Origin: Bacillota bacterium
GTDB taxonomy: Bacteria > Bacillota > Clostridia > Monoglobales > Firm-18
Direction of reading: 5' to 3'
DNA: 64,000 nucleotides
NCBI GenBank assembly: GCA_022706765.1
Contig: JAKJBX010000003.1
Span: 74,291 to 138,290 of the forward strand
In this document: piece after piece, positions 17,985 to 25,586 of the stretch
How the letters are laid out: each line of letters opens with the position of its first letter
How positions within the stretch are numbered: the first letter of the stretch is position 1
Made by a program: the position numbers and the translations under genes
The notes under the pieces: model-generated
Told to the model about the DNA's origin: nothing
The model's input: only the letters and a program-made list of their open reading frames with translations
Database searches by the model: none

Positions 17985-18351
17985 GGTTATCAGGACAAGC
18001 GGCTTGACCGCAACGGTCGAAATTGTCCGCGCATCCGCTTGCGGCGAAAACTGTGCATCCTGCGCAGGCGGGTGCGGGGGCGCAAAGCGTACCGTCACCG
18101 CCCGCAACGACGTCGGTGCGGCGGTCGGCGACATGGTGAGGATGGAACTGAGCGGCAACAGGGTGCTGTTCGCGGCGTTCATCGTCTATATCATCCCGAT
18201 TTTCCTGCTGATTATAGGGCTTGCGGCTTTCGGAGCGGGCGTTGGCATCGCCATATTCGCAGCGGCGTTTGCCGCATTGGTATTGCTCGATAAAAAGCTT
18301 GCGCCGCGCTATACGGCGCACATCACAAAGGCATGGAGGAAGAGTCATTGA
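17968..18351 (+). CDS. RseC/MucC-like SoxR-reducing system protein
   Basis: TTG 17968 lies inside the recN 3' end with GGCGGAGGAA upstream. The 127-residue protein has a small N-terminal beta domain with a cysteine cluster (CGENCASCAGGCGG) and two membrane helices (about 69-88 and 91-107). This is the RseC/MucC layout, associated with Rnf/SoxR redox systems in other bacteria. The Cys cluster could bind a metal or an Fe-S centre. It overlaps the P-loop gene and precedes ferredoxin-linked genes, so a redox role fits. The precise function is unknown. Confidence 0.75.
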   Translation: MEAVGKVIRTSGLTATVEIVRASACGENCASCAGGCGGAKRTVTARNDVGAAVGDMVRMELSGNRVLFAAFIVYIIPIFLLIIGLAAFGAGVGIAIFAAAFAALVLLDKKLAPRYTAHITKAWRKSH

Positions 18352-19004
18352 TATACGTCATTACGGGCCACTACGGAAGCGGAAAAACCGAAATCGCCAT
18401 CAACCTTGCGATGTCGCTCGAAGACGCAACCGTCATCGACCTTGACATCGTTAACCCTTATTTCAGAAGCGCAGACGCTGCCAAAATGCTGACGGAGCGA
18501 GGCGTGCGTGTGATCGCGCCGCAGTTTGCGAACACAAATATCGACATTCCGGCGCTTCCGCCCGAGGTGGTTTCGGCGTTACAGGGGGACGGCAATGTGG
18601 TGGTCGATGTCGGCGGCGACGACGACGGCGCTATTGCTTTGGGTCAGTACAAGGCCTATTTTGATACTGCGCCTTATGAGATGTACTTTGTACTGAACCA
18701 AAAACGTCCGCTCACGGCAAAGGCGGAGGACGTCGTCCCGCTTTTGCGCAGCATCGAGACGGTGTCCCGCATTAAGGTAACAAAGCTCATCAACAACACC
18801 AACGTGATGGGGCTGACGACTGCCACGGATGTGCTTGCGGGGCAAAAACTTGCCGACGAGGTGTCGGCGCTGACAGGGATACCCGTGGGTGCGGTTTCGG
18901 GGCGCTTGGAGGTCATCGGCGGCATCGACGTCAATGTGCCCAAAATGCCCCTGGATCTATATATGAATTTACCTTGGGAGGTGTGGAATAAATGGCAAAG
19001 GTGA
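18348..19004 (+). CDS. MinD/CobQ-like P-loop ATPase
   Basis: TTG 18348 is preferred to ATG 18333 because GGAGG at 18335-18339 gives an 8-base spacing. The 218-residue protein starts with a P-loop (GHYGSGKTE). It has a DLDIVNPYFRS segment like the deviant Walker ATPases and a VVVDVGGDDDG Walker B region. Similar ATPases often precede 2-oxoacid:ferredoxin oxidoreductase genes in anaerobes, as here. It may assist Fe-S assembly or regulation of that enzyme; this is inference. Confidence 0.7.
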   Translation: MIYVITGHYGSGKTEIAINLAMSLEDATVIDLDIVNPYFRSADAAKMLTERGVRVIAPQFANTNIDIPALPPEVVSALQGDGNVVVDVGGDDDGAIALGQYKAYFDTAPYEMYFVLNQKRPLTAKAEDVVPLLRSIETVSRIKVTKLINNTNVMGLTTATDVLAGQKLADEVSALTGIPVGAVSGRLEVIGGIDVNVPKMPLDLYMNLPWEVWNKWQR

Positions 19005-19198
19005 CGTTTGACGAAAATGCGTGTAAGGGCTGTGAGCTGTGCACGACGGTATGCCCCAAAAAAATCGTCATGATGGCTAAGGACAGGCTGAACGACAAGG
19101 GCTTTCACCCTGCGCAGGTTCTTGAAATGGATAAGTGCATAGGGTGCAAGTTTTGCGCCATAATATGTCCCGACGTGGTCATCACCGTCGAAAAATAA
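18992..19198 (+). CDS. 2[4Fe-4S] ferredoxin-type subunit of 2-oxoacid oxidoreductase
   Basis: ATG 18992 overlaps the end of the ATPase gene and follows GGGAGGTGTGGAATAA. The 68-residue protein holds two CxxCxxCxxxCP motifs (CKGCELCTTVCP and CIGCKFCAIICP), each ligating one 4Fe-4S cluster. It is the delta subunit of the KorABCD/VorABCD type. It passes electrons from the TPP active site to free ferredoxin. The three other subunits follow directly. Confidence 0.9.
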   Translation: MAKVTFDENACKGCELCTTVCPKKIVMMAKDRLNDKGFHPAQVLEMDKCIGCKFCAIICPDVVITVEK

Positions 19199-19223
19199 GA
19201 CAACTTTTTGAAAGGGATGGTAA

Positions 19224-20282
19224 TTGAACGTGGATAAAGTGCTTATGAAAGGCAATGAAGCGATTGCCGAGGCTGCGATCCGTGCGAATTGCAGACATTT
19301 TTTCGGTTATCCGATCACGCCGCAGACGGAGATTTCCGCCTATATGGCAAAGCGTATGCCGAAAATCGGCGGGACGTTTTTGCAGGCTGAAAGCGAAGTG
19401 GCAGCGATCAATATGGTATATGGCGCAGCGGGCGCAGGCGTGCGTGCGATGACAAGCTCGTCAAGCCCTGGCATCTCGTTAAAGGCCGAAGGACTGTCTT
19501 ACATAGCGGGCGCAGACCTGCCGTGCGTGGTGGTCAACATCGTCAGGGCGGGTCCCGGGCTGGGCGGTATCCAGCCGGCGCAGTCCGACTATTTTCAGGC
19601 GGTCAAGGGCGGCGGTCACGGAGACTATAAAATGATCGTCCTTGCCCCGTCCTCCATTCAGGAGACGGTGGATTCGACCTTTGACGCTTTTGATCTGGCG
19701 GATAAATATCGTATGCCCGTGATGATTTTGGGCGACGGAATGTTGGGTCAGATGATGGAGCCGATTTCTTTCCCCGACAGCGCCGACCGTCCGACCTATG
19801 ACAAGGACTGGGCGACGACCGGCACCAAAAACAAGCGCAGGGCAAACGTCATCAACTCGCTGTATATACAGCCTGAGGAGCTTGAACAGGTCATTTGGGC
19901 ACGTGAGGAAAAATACCGTGAGATCGAAAAGACCGAGGTCAAATACGAATCCGAAGGCTTGGGAGACGCCGATGTCGTTGTGGTCGCATATGGTACGACC
20001 GCACGTGTCGTAAAGGCGGCGGTCAAGGCGGCGGCTGACGAGGGTATCAAGGTCGGGCTAATCCGTCCGGTCACGCTGTGGCCCTTCCCGAGCGAAATCA
20101 TCGCAAAGACGGCGAAAAACGTCAAGGCTATGCTGTCCGTTGAAATGAGCACGGGTCAAATGGTTGAGGATATCCGGCTTGCGGCAAACGGCGCATGTCC
20201 TGTGGCTTTCTACGGCAGGACGGGCGGCGTGATTCCGACGCCTGACGGCATATTAGAGCAGATAAGGAGGATGGTCATATAA
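19224..20282 (+). CDS. vorB: 2-oxoacid:ferredoxin oxidoreductase, alpha subunit (VorB/KorA type)
   Basis: TTG 19224 follows AAGGGATGG; GTG 19230 is an alternative. The 352-residue subunit has the pyrimidine-domain features of this family: [10 protein letters not shown], the [11 protein letters not shown] segment and the EMSTGQM stretch near the C-terminus. The complex oxidatively decarboxylates a 2-oxoacid to its acyl-CoA with reduction of ferredoxin. The order delta-alpha-beta-gamma fits the 2-oxoisovalerate or 2-oxoglutarate type. Which substrate is used cannot be decided from sequence alone. Confidence 0.88.
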   Translation: MNVDKVLMKGNEAIAEAAIRANCRHFFGYPITPQTEISAYMAKRMPKIGGTFLQAESEVAAINMVYGAAGAGVRAMTSSSSPGISLKAEGLSYIAGADLPCVVVNIVRAGPGLGGIQPAQSDYFQAVKGGGHGDYKMIVLAPSSIQETVDSTFDAFDLADKYRMPVMILGDGMLGQMMEPISFPDSADRPTYDKDWATTGTKNKRRANVINSLYIQPEELEQVIWAREEKYREIEKTEVKYESEGLGDADVVVVAYGTTARVVKAAVKAAADEGIKVGLIRPVTLWPFPSEIIAKTAKNVKAMLSVEMSTGQMVEDIRLAANGACPVAFYGRTGGVIPTPDGILEQIRRMVI

Positions 20283-21034
20283 TGGAAATCGTATTTCAAA
20301 GACCCAAGGCGCTCGCCGATGTGCCGTTTCATTATTGCTCCGGCTGCTCACACGGCATCGTCCACAGGCTGGTCGCAGAGGTCATAGACGAGCTGGACAT
20401 TGCCGGCGATACCATTGGCGTCGCGCCTGTCGGTTGTTCGGTGTTTGCCTATAACTATTTCAATGTGGATATGCAGCAGGCGGCGCACGGCAGAGCCCCT
20501 GCCGTCGCGACGGGCGTCAAGCGTGCGAACCCTGATAACATTGTGTTCACCTATCAGGGCGACGGCGACCTTGCGGCAATCGGTACCGCCGAAACGGTGC
20601 ACGCCGCCGCAAGAGGCGAAAACATCACCGTTATTTTCATCAACAACGCTATTTACGGCATGACGGGCGGTCAGATGGCGCCGACCACGCTGGTCGGTCA
20701 GGTGACCCAGACCTCTCCGTATGGGCGCAAAATAGAGGCGCAGGGCTACCCCATCAGGATGTCCGAAATGCTTGCCACCTTAGAGGGACCGTCCTTTATC
20801 AAGCGTTGCAGCGTCGACAGCGTCAAGAACATTAACGATACCAAAAATGCCATCAAAAAGGCGTTTCAAAATCAGATGGACAAAAAAGGCTTTTCTATGG
20901 TCGAGATCCTGTCGACCTGTCCGACCAACTGGGGCTTGTCTCCTGTCGAATCGCTCGGCTGGCTGAGGGAGAACATGATCCCGCATTACCCCTTAGGTGT
21001 GTATAAGGACATTGACGGGGGTGAAAAAGTTTGA
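20282..21034 (+). CDS. vorA: 2-oxoacid:ferredoxin oxidoreductase, beta (TPP-binding) subunit
   Basis: ATG 20282 overlaps the last base of the alpha gene and follows AAGGAGGATGGTCATATA. The 250-residue subunit binds thiamine diphosphate. It shows the CSGCSHG segment, the ThDP motif start [11 protein letters not shown] and the [16 protein letters not shown] loop. These are characteristic of KorB/VorA subunits. Its stop codon lies within a 32-base perfect palindrome, and the gamma gene is displaced downstream by repeat elements. Confidence 0.9.
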   Translation: MEIVFQRPKALADVPFHYCSGCSHGIVHRLVAEVIDELDIAGDTIGVAPVGCSVFAYNYFNVDMQQAAHGRAPAVATGVKRANPDNIVFTYQGDGDLAAIGTAETVHAAARGENITVIFINNAIYGMTGGQMAPTTLVGQVTQTSPYGRKIEAQGYPIRMSEMLATLEGPSFIKRCSVDSVKNINDTKNAIKKAFQNQMDKKGFSMVEILSTCPTNWGLSPVESLGWLRENMIPHYPLGVYKDIDGGEKV

Positions 21035-21054
21035 AACGCGTTTCAAACTTTTTC
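21023..21054. repeat. 32-base perfect palindrome at the vorA stop
   Basis: Two 16-base arms (GAAAAAGTTTGAAACG and complement) meet without a loop and include the stop codon at 21032-21034. It could form a hairpin that attenuates transcription into the displaced gamma-subunit gene. A second small hairpin, AAAACGCC-TTT-GGCGTTTT, follows at 21082-21100. Confidence 0.7.
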
Positions 21055-21117
21055 AAGGCTTTTGTACACAAAATGCGAAACAAAACGCCTTTGGCGTTTT
21101 AGGTACGCTAACACAAT

Positions 21118-21186
21118 CCTTTGCCAAGGAATAATTAAATGTTTTTGTATGATAGGAAATTCCTATTTCCTATCATACAAAAACAT
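21118..21186. repeat. R1 palindromic repeat in the oxidoreductase operon
   Basis: The copy is in reverse orientation: the tail complement CCTTTGCCAAGGAATAATT at 21118-21136 precedes a palindrome with 22-base arms (21139-21160 and 21165-21186). The core ATGATAGGAAAT is identical to the copy at 7614. Confidence 0.85.
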
Positions 21187-21223
21187 GTCTGACGGCACCT
21201 GCGTTTTGACGCAGTGACCATTG

Positions 21224-21381
21224 ATACTGTTTCGTATTCAAAATAGGGATGAGATGCTGCCGGATTTTTTGTTCGCAGCAAGGCGAAGGACGCAGCCTTG
21301 CTGACGCAAGGCAAGGACAACAACGCAGCTGCGGGCAAAAAAGATGCGGCAGATATTCCTGTTTTGGATGTGAAACAGTAT
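21224..21381. repeat. R4 MITE-like element in the oxidoreductase operon
   Basis: The ends (ATACTGTTTCGTATTCAAAA at the left, its near-complement at the right) are inverted. The similarity continues inward over about 55 bases per side. The core at 21281-21324 is shared in inverted orientation with the core of R3 at 7838-7880. With the R1 copy beside it, it fills the gap between the beta and gamma subunit genes. Confidence 0.7.
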
Positions 21382-21452
21382 TAAACGCCTTATCCGGCTC
21401 ACGATAAGTGCGTGGTCAAGATTATTATTAATTTCGTGAGCCAGAAAGGCTA

Positions 21453-21998
21453 ATGGTTACAATTATGCTTCATGAAATATTATTCGCTGGTTTCGGCGGA
21501 CAGGGTATCCTGTTTTCGGGCAAGGTTGCGGCATATGCGGGTCTGGTAGACAACTTGGAGGTGTCCTGGCTGCCGTCATATGGTCCCGAAATGCGCGGCG
21601 GTACGGCAAACTGTCACGTTATCATCTCCGACAAACCTGTCGGCTCGCCGGTCATCACTACCCCGACCAATTTGGTGGCGATGAACCTGCCCTCCTTTGA
21701 CAAATTCGAAAAGACAGTCGCACCCGGAGGCATCATCATCATTGATTCCAGTTTGATCCACAAGACGTCGGACAGGAGCGACATCAGCTTTTACAGCATT
21801 CCCGCAACCCAAATGGCAAACGATATGGACATTCCCAGGCTCGCTAACATGATCATCCTCGGCAAGCTGATAAAAGTAACGGGTATGGCGACACTGGACA
21901 CAATCAGAAAAGCGGTCGAAAAAAGCGTTCCGCCGACCAAGACTGAGCTGATCGATACCAATATGAAGGCTATCGAAGCAGGGTATCATTACCTATAA
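21453..21998 (+). CDS. 2-oxoacid:ferredoxin oxidoreductase, gamma subunit
   Basis: ATG 21453 and ATG 21465 are both possible; family members usually begin close to the HEILFAGFGGQG segment, which slightly favours 21465. The product (181 residues from the first ATG) has the signature GFGGQGILFSGK and the WLPSYGPEMRGGTANC stretch typical of gamma subunits. It completes the four-subunit enzyme. It lies 418 bases from the beta gene, although these genes are usually adjacent. The gap contains two repeat elements, so this looks like an operon opened by insertions. A terminator follows. Confidence 0.9.
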   Translation: MVTIMLHEILFAGFGGQGILFSGKVAAYAGLVDNLEVSWLPSYGPEMRGGTANCHVIISDKPVGSPVITTPTNLVAMNLPSFDKFEKTVAPGGIIIIDSSLIHKTSDRSDISFYSIPATQMANDMDIPRLANMIILGKLIKVTGMATLDTIRKAVEKSVPPTKTELIDTNMKAIEAGYHYL

Positions 21999-22015
21999 AA
22001 TCTTGATATATCAGG

Positions 22016-22050
22016 AAAAGCCCTTCTGTATTGGTCAGTGAAGGGCTTTT
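22016..22050 (+). terminator. Terminator after the oxidoreductase operon
   Basis: Arms AAAAGCCCTTC and GAAGGGCTTTT enclose a 13-base loop, with the T run forming part of the stem. A small second hairpin (AAAACACC-TGC-GGTGTTTT) follows at 22067-22085. Confidence 0.85.
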
Positions 22051-22269
22051 ATAAGATGAGCAAGGGAAAACACCTGCGGTGTTTTAGATACGAAGCCGCA
22101 AGCCTTTGCTAAGAAATCAGTTGAATATTGTGATACAATTACAAAAATAGAATAGGAATTTTGTTCCTGCTGCTTTGCTTTGTGCGAAACAGTCGGGTTG
22201 ATCTATGCCCTTAGATGTCGAAATATAAACTATTATGTCATATTTTATTGTTTTTTAGCGAAAAATGGG

Positions 22270-22298
22270 TTGACTTACCAACAAGACAATGGTAAAAT
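22270..22298 (+). promoter_or_regulatory. Sigma-A-type promoter of the secreted lyase gene
   Basis: TTGACT at 22270-22275 and TAAAAT at 22293-22298 have 17-base spacing. The transcript would carry a leader of about 245 bases before the lyase ATG. In that leader AGGAGG at 22371-22376 precedes two overlapping short frames: ATG 22378, 24 codons, with very short spacing, and ATG 22383, 3 codons, with normal spacing. Either may be a leader peptide or chance. The rest of 22086-22550 holds nothing I recognise apart from a degenerate R1 tail near 22102-22122. Confidence 0.65.
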
Positions 22299-22550
22299 TA
22301 GTTGTATTATGAGCAAATGATTTGTTTTCGTTAAAAATCCTTATGGGTTTTTATATCACGCTACAAAATAAGGAGGAATGCCATGCTTGTTTGAAACTGA
22401 TTATCAGCAACCTTTGTTACATCATTGCCCCTTCAACTTGGTTTTCGCATAATTTTTGTGACAGTTAACCGACACTTCTTAATATTCAGCTTATGTTTCA
22501 TCAAGCGTTTACATGACGAAAACAGCTAATTTTTTAAAGGGGGAAATATC

Positions 22551-25466
22551 ATGTTAAAAAACCACCGCAAAGTTCTTAAAGGCGTGTTGACTTCTACACT
22601 GATTTTGGCAATGTTAATGACCGCTCTGCTGACGACATATCTGCCGAATGTGTCTGCCGCCCCGAATTTTTACAGACCATCCGCGGCGAAAATTTTACAG
22701 GATTTACAGGCGACAAACCCCAATTATCAGCATCCGAGGCTGATGCTGACACCCGCAAAATTGACCCAGTTGAAAACTGATTGTAAAAACACCGAGCCCT
22801 ATAAGACATGGTACACGGGCATTAAAAATTCGGCGATCGACATTGTCAACAATCAGCCGCTGCTCACAGAGGGCGCTTCGGTATCGCCTGATAAAATGTT
22901 AAACTCTGCCTTTAAGCTGTCTTTGGCTTATTTGGTTGAAACGTCTAACCGTGACCGCTTCAAGACCAGACTTTATAACGAGATAGTCAACGTCGCCGGT
23001 TTCTCGGACTGGGAGGAAAATGAGTCCTTTTTGAGCACGACAGACTACATCATGGCGTTTGCCATCGCATATGACTGGCTGTACAGCAGCTGGACATCCA
23101 CGGAAAAAACGACCATCCGAACGGCGTTGGTCAATAAGGGGCTGCAAAAAGGCAGGGATCAGCTGGATCAGAGCGCTAACGGGACGCTTCCTGACGGCGT
23201 TTTCGATTGGCCAAGTTGCAGCCATAACTGGAATATGATTTGCAACAGCGGTATCGGCATCGGCGCGCTTGCTATTGCCGACGAATCCGCCTATTCCTCG
23301 TTGTGCTCAGGGCTGCTACGAGACGGCTTTTTGTCCTATGAGAATTTCATCGTCCATTTTGCGCCCGACGGCGGATACTTTGAAGGTCCTGCCTACTGGC
23401 GGTTCCTCAACCAAACAATGGTGCCTTACTTTTCAAGCCTGATGACGGCGCTCGGCACCCACTACGGCTATCTCGACCTTGAAGGTATCAATAGGACGGG
23501 CTATTTTGGCATAGCCATGATGACAAAAACCGGATGGAACAATACCCAGGACAGCGGCTACGGTATCACCTCAATGCCAGGGCTATTTTTCTACGGCAGC
23601 TATTTTAGCGACCCCAAGCTGTCCGCATACCGTTATAAGCAAATAGGACTCGGCTTGTCGGATACCGCCGCAGAGGTTTTGGACGTGCTGTGGTACACAC
23701 CGCCGCCATCAGGCACCTATGACTCTATTTTCAACACGCTGGATTTAGACTACTATTTTGAAAACTCCCAGGACGCCATCTTCAGAAACAATTTCTTCGG
23801 CAGCGACAGCAATTATGTCGGCATAAACGGCGGCAAGGGAAATGTCAACCACGGTCACCTGGACGCGGGCAGCTTTGTTTATGAGGCTGCCGGCGTAAGA
23901 TGGGTATACGACCTTGGCAAGGATAATTACGACCTTTCAAAGAACTTCTCTTACGGCGATGCGACGCAGTCCCGATGGAGCTATTACCGTTACAGGGCGG
24001 AAGGTCATAATACGCTTGTTATCAATCCCACCGCTCTTGCCGATCAAAACATTAGCGCCACCATTCCCGTAACGGTCAACGCCATCAACCAAACGAACGT
24101 CAAAGCGGTGGTGGATCTGACGGACGCCTATGCGAGCTCTGTCAATTCGGCGACCAGAACGATGAATTTCAACAAGGATACCGGGAAACTGGTGCTGACG
24201 GACAAGATTAGTTTTAAAACGGCAAGCGGAAATACGCTCTATTGGTTTATGCACACGAAAGCCGCAATCAACATCGCGCCCGACGGTAAGAGCGCGATAC
24301 TCACGCAAGGCGACAAAGCGCTGAGGGTCACGGTGCTTGACAACAAGCACACCCTGTCGTCCGCTCCCGCAACGCCGCTGGCTACCTCGCCCAATCCGAA
24401 CACCTGGCCGGCAAACATATCGAAGGGTTTGACGCAAAACGCCAATGCCGATTATAATAAGCTGGTCATCAGCGCGACAAACGCCGGAGGCAGCAATTAT
24501 CTGCTCAGGGTATCGATGAAGCCGGTCGTTGACCAACTGACCGTAAACGATGCCGCTAACGCAAGCGATTGGAGCGTCCAACCGGGTATTCAGGCGGGTG
24601 ACACACAGTACGGCGACAGAGCACAGACGCTCGCATCAGTGCCTGCCAGCCTTGCAGGCTCCCCCTGGATCAGGACGGCGAACGATTCAAAGACCTATAC
24701 CTCTAATCCGCTGGTATCCTTTAAGGTAACTGAAGACACCGAGGTGTATGTGGCGCACAACGACCTGATCACCACAAAGCCTTCCTGGCTCACAAGCGGT
24801 GGCTGGACAGATACCGGCGAGGACATCGTTAATTCCGACGGCACGGTATACAGCGCCTATAAAAATACGTTCACCGCAGGCTCGACCGTGTCGCTCGGCA
24901 GCAACGGCAACACGTCCAGCAGCTTATATATGATCGTCTTGAAGCCTGTATCCGTTGCAATCGGTCCGACTGACGACAATTTTACCAAGGGCGGTTCTGA
25001 CGCAACCGTTGTTCAGGGCAGTGGAGGGACGGCAACGTTTCTTATGATAAAAGACGACCCGAATTCCTCTGAACTCTATGACAGAAAGGCCTACATCAAG
25101 TTCAATATTGGTCAGATGGAAAGCGTAGAAAAAGCCGTTTTGCGTGTCTATGGATACAACAACACGGACGCGACGCCTGTAACGATTAGAGCCTACGGGA
25201 CCGGCGGAAGCAATGACTGGACGGAGTCAACCATTACATGGGCAAATGCGCCCGCAGTGTCCGGCAGCGTGCTTTCGACCGCTGCGGTCACCGATACAAG
25301 ACAATATTACGAGTTTGACGTCAGCCCCTATGTGCGTTCCAGGAGCGTTGACAGCAAGGCGCTACTGACCATCGTCCTATGTGACGAAGACGTAGCCAAC
25401 AAAACGGTGACTTTCAACAGCAAGGAATATACAGCAAAACCGCCGGAGCTGGTTATTATTCGGTAA
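22551..25466 (+). CDS. Secreted heparinase II/III-like lyase with C-terminal DNRLRE-type domain
   Basis: ATG 22551 follows AAAGGGGGAAATATC. The 971-residue product starts with a classical signal peptide (KVLKGVLTSTLILAMLMTAL, cleavage near VSAA at about 36). An alpha/alpha-toroid region follows to about residue 400 (HPRLMLTPAKL, WPSCSHNWNMICNSG). Next is a beta-sandwich with the heparinase II/III signature NGGKGNVNHGHLDAGSF and its His residues. The last ~160 residues (NFTKGGSDATVVQG... to the end) resemble DNRLRE/CBM96 carbohydrate-binding modules. It is likely a wall-released or free lyase acting on uronate-containing glycans such as alginate, heparin-like or plant polymers; the substrate is not determined. 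It is a lone gene with its own promoter and terminator. Confidence 0.82.
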   Translation: MLKNHRKVLKGVLTSTLILAMLMTALLTTYLPNVSAAPNFYRPSAAKILQDLQATNPNYQHPRLMLTPAKLTQLKTDCKNTEPYKTWYTGIKNSAIDIVNNQPLLTEGASVSPDKMLNSAFKLSLAYLVETSNRDRFKTRLYNEIVNVAGFSDWEENESFLSTTDYIMAFAIAYDWLYSSWTSTEKTTIRTALVNKGLQKGRDQLDQSANGTLPDGVFDWPSCSHNWNMICNSGIGIGALAIADESAYSSLCSGLLRDGFLSYENFIVHFAPDGGYFEGPAYWRFLNQTMVPYFSSLMTALGTHYGYLDLEGINRTGYFGIAMMTKTGWNNTQDSGYGITSMPGLFFYGSYFSDPKLSAYRYKQIGLGLSDTAAEVLDVLWYTPPPSGTYDSIFNTLDLDYYFENSQDAIFRNNFFGSDSNYVGINGGKGNVNHGHLDAGSFVYEAAGVRWVYDLGKDNYDLSKNFSYGDATQSRWSYYRYRAEGHNTLVINPTALADQNISATIPVTVNAINQTNVKAVVDLTDAYASSVNSATRTMNFNKDTGKLVLTDKISFKTASGNTLYWFMHTKAAINIAPDGKSAILTQGDKALRVTVLDNKHTLSSAPATPLATSPNPNTWPANISKGLTQNANADYNKLVISATNAGGSNYLLRVSMKPVVDQLTVNDAANASDWSVQPGIQAGDTQYGDRAQTLASVPASLAGSPWIRTANDSKTYTSNPLVSFKVTEDTEVYVAHNDLITTKPSWLTSGGWTDTGEDIVNSDGTVYSAYKNTFTAGSTVSLGSNGNTSSSLYMIVLKPVSVAIGPTDDNFTKGGSDATVVQGSGGTATFLMIKDDPNSSELYDRKAYIKFNIGQMESVEKAVLRVYGYNNTDATPVTIRAYGTGGSNDWTESTITWANAPAVSGSVLSTAAVTDTRQYYEFDVSPYVRSRSVDSKALLTIVLCDEDVANKTVTFNSKEYTAKPPELVIIR

Positions 25467-25479
25467 GTCCGGAAAGTTT

Positions 25480-25513
25480 AAAGGGACACTGCAAATGCAG
25501 TGTCCCTTGTTTT
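25480..25513. terminator. Bidirectional terminator between lyase gene and nadE
   Basis: A stem AAAGGGACACTGC / GCAGTGTCCCTT with a short loop is followed by GTTTTT, serving the + strand lyase gene. It can equally end the convergent nadE transcript. Confidence 0.8.
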
Positions 25514-25572
25514 TATCTAATAGGAAATTTATTGAATTTCCTATTAGATAAAAACAATTAATTCATTCCTCG
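25509..25572. repeat. R1 palindromic repeat
   Basis: Twenty-one-base arms at 25509-25529 and 25535-25555 share the AGGAAATT core. They are followed by the tail AATTAATTCATTCCTCGG, which departs from the family consensus at its end. Confidence 0.85.
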
Positions 25573-25586
25573 GAAAAATCTTCCGG

